This document shows, piece by piece, positions 14,139 through 14,190 of a DNA stretch of 14,190 bases. How positions within the stretch are numbered: position 1 is the stretch's first letter; each line of letters starts with the position of its first letter. A program made the translations under genes and the position numbers. The stretch comes from Eutrophobius sp051275005 (GTDB lineage: Bacteria; Pseudomonadota; Gammaproteobacteria; Eutrophobiales; Eutrophobiaceae). Location: NCBI GenBank assembly GCA_051275005.1, contig JBNMOP010000069.1, positions 1 through 14,190 on the forward strand, written 5' to 3'. The notes below the pieces were generated by a model, which made no database searches, was not told the DNA's origin, and saw nothing but the letters and a program-made list of their open reading frames with translations.

Positions 14139-14190
14139 ATGTGGCGCTGGTTAGAACAATTTGAAGAGGGCCTGATAGCCTTCATCCTTG
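14139..14190 (+). CDS. dctQ: TRAP transporter small permease (DctQ family), N-terminal fragment cut by window end
   Basis: Seventeen codons (MWRWLEQFEEGLIAFIL) are visible before the window ends. The pattern of a short amphipathic LExFEEGLIAF opening leading into a hydrophobic helix is typical of the DctQ small membrane subunit of TRAP transporters. The place is also right: it starts 22 bases after the dctP stop, with a GGGGGAAG purine run about 9 bases before ATG. DctQ normally links the binding protein to the large DctM channel subunit, which would be expected just beyond the window. Only the start is seen. Confidence 0.75.
   Translation, partial: MWRWLEQFEEGLIAFIL

Noticed and set aside
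1..14190. CRISPR array, tRNA/rRNA, riboswitch, integrase or toxin-antitoxin system
   Set aside because: I looked on both strands and saw no regularly spaced repeats, no cloverleaf or rRNA sequence, and no open frame resembling these protein families.

Overview
The window is about 14 kb of moderately AT-rich bacterial DNA. It looks like a Gram-negative, ubiquinone-using proteobacterium, most likely a gammaproteobacterium. The reasons are an ETF:ubiquinone oxidoreductase, a TRAP transporter, and a short dispersed inverted-repeat element of a type common in gammaproteobacterial genomes. The taxon is an inference from gene content; no rRNA or tRNA gene is present to test it.

Layout. (1) At 1-228 is the 3' end of a beta-lactamase-fold serine hydrolase, apparently unrelated to the rest. 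(2) At 372-3236, leftward, an MmgE/PrpD-family protein is followed by a single-chain class I (4Fe-4S) fumarase/mesaconase-type hydratase. (3) At 3340-6668, rightward from a short divergent promoter region, lie etfB, etfA and a sodium:solute symporter (SSS). (4) At 6732-7589, leftward and convergent with the symporter, is a CitE/HpcH-type CoA-ester lyase. (5) From 7756, rightward: ETF:quinone oxidoreductase; a roughly 330-bp gap with a MITE/REP-like element and a perfect palindrome; an acyl-CoA dehydrogenase; a class III (CaiB/BaiF) CoA-transferase; and a two-hotdog MaoC-like acyl-CoA hydratase. (6) From 13133 is a TRAP transporter start: a DctP-type solute-binding protein with a lipobox, then the first codons of a DctQ-type small permease cut by the window edge.

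How the genes may work together. CoA-transferase, MaoC-like hydratase, CitE-like lyase, acyl-CoA dehydrogenase, MmgE/PrpD protein and TRAP transporter are the same mix of families as the Pseudomonas aeruginosa itaconate-degradation cluster (Ict, Ich, Ccl and neighbours). My reading is a C5-dicarboxylate island. Itaconate, mesaconate, citramalate and/or methylsuccinate would enter by TRAP (and perhaps SSS), be activated by the CoA-transferase, be converted to citramalyl-CoA, and be cleaved to acetyl-CoA and pyruvate. Compared with the Pseudomonas cluster, this locus adds a class I fumarase homologue that could be a mesaconase (mesaconate to citramalate). It also carries a complete ETF-alpha/beta plus ETF-QO chain that could pass electrons from the acyl-CoA dehydrogenase to the quinone pool. 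The families are clear from sequence; the substrates and the joined-up pathway are inference.

No regulator gene, RNA gene, CRISPR array, integrase or transposase was found. All remaining long open frames are shadows of these genes.
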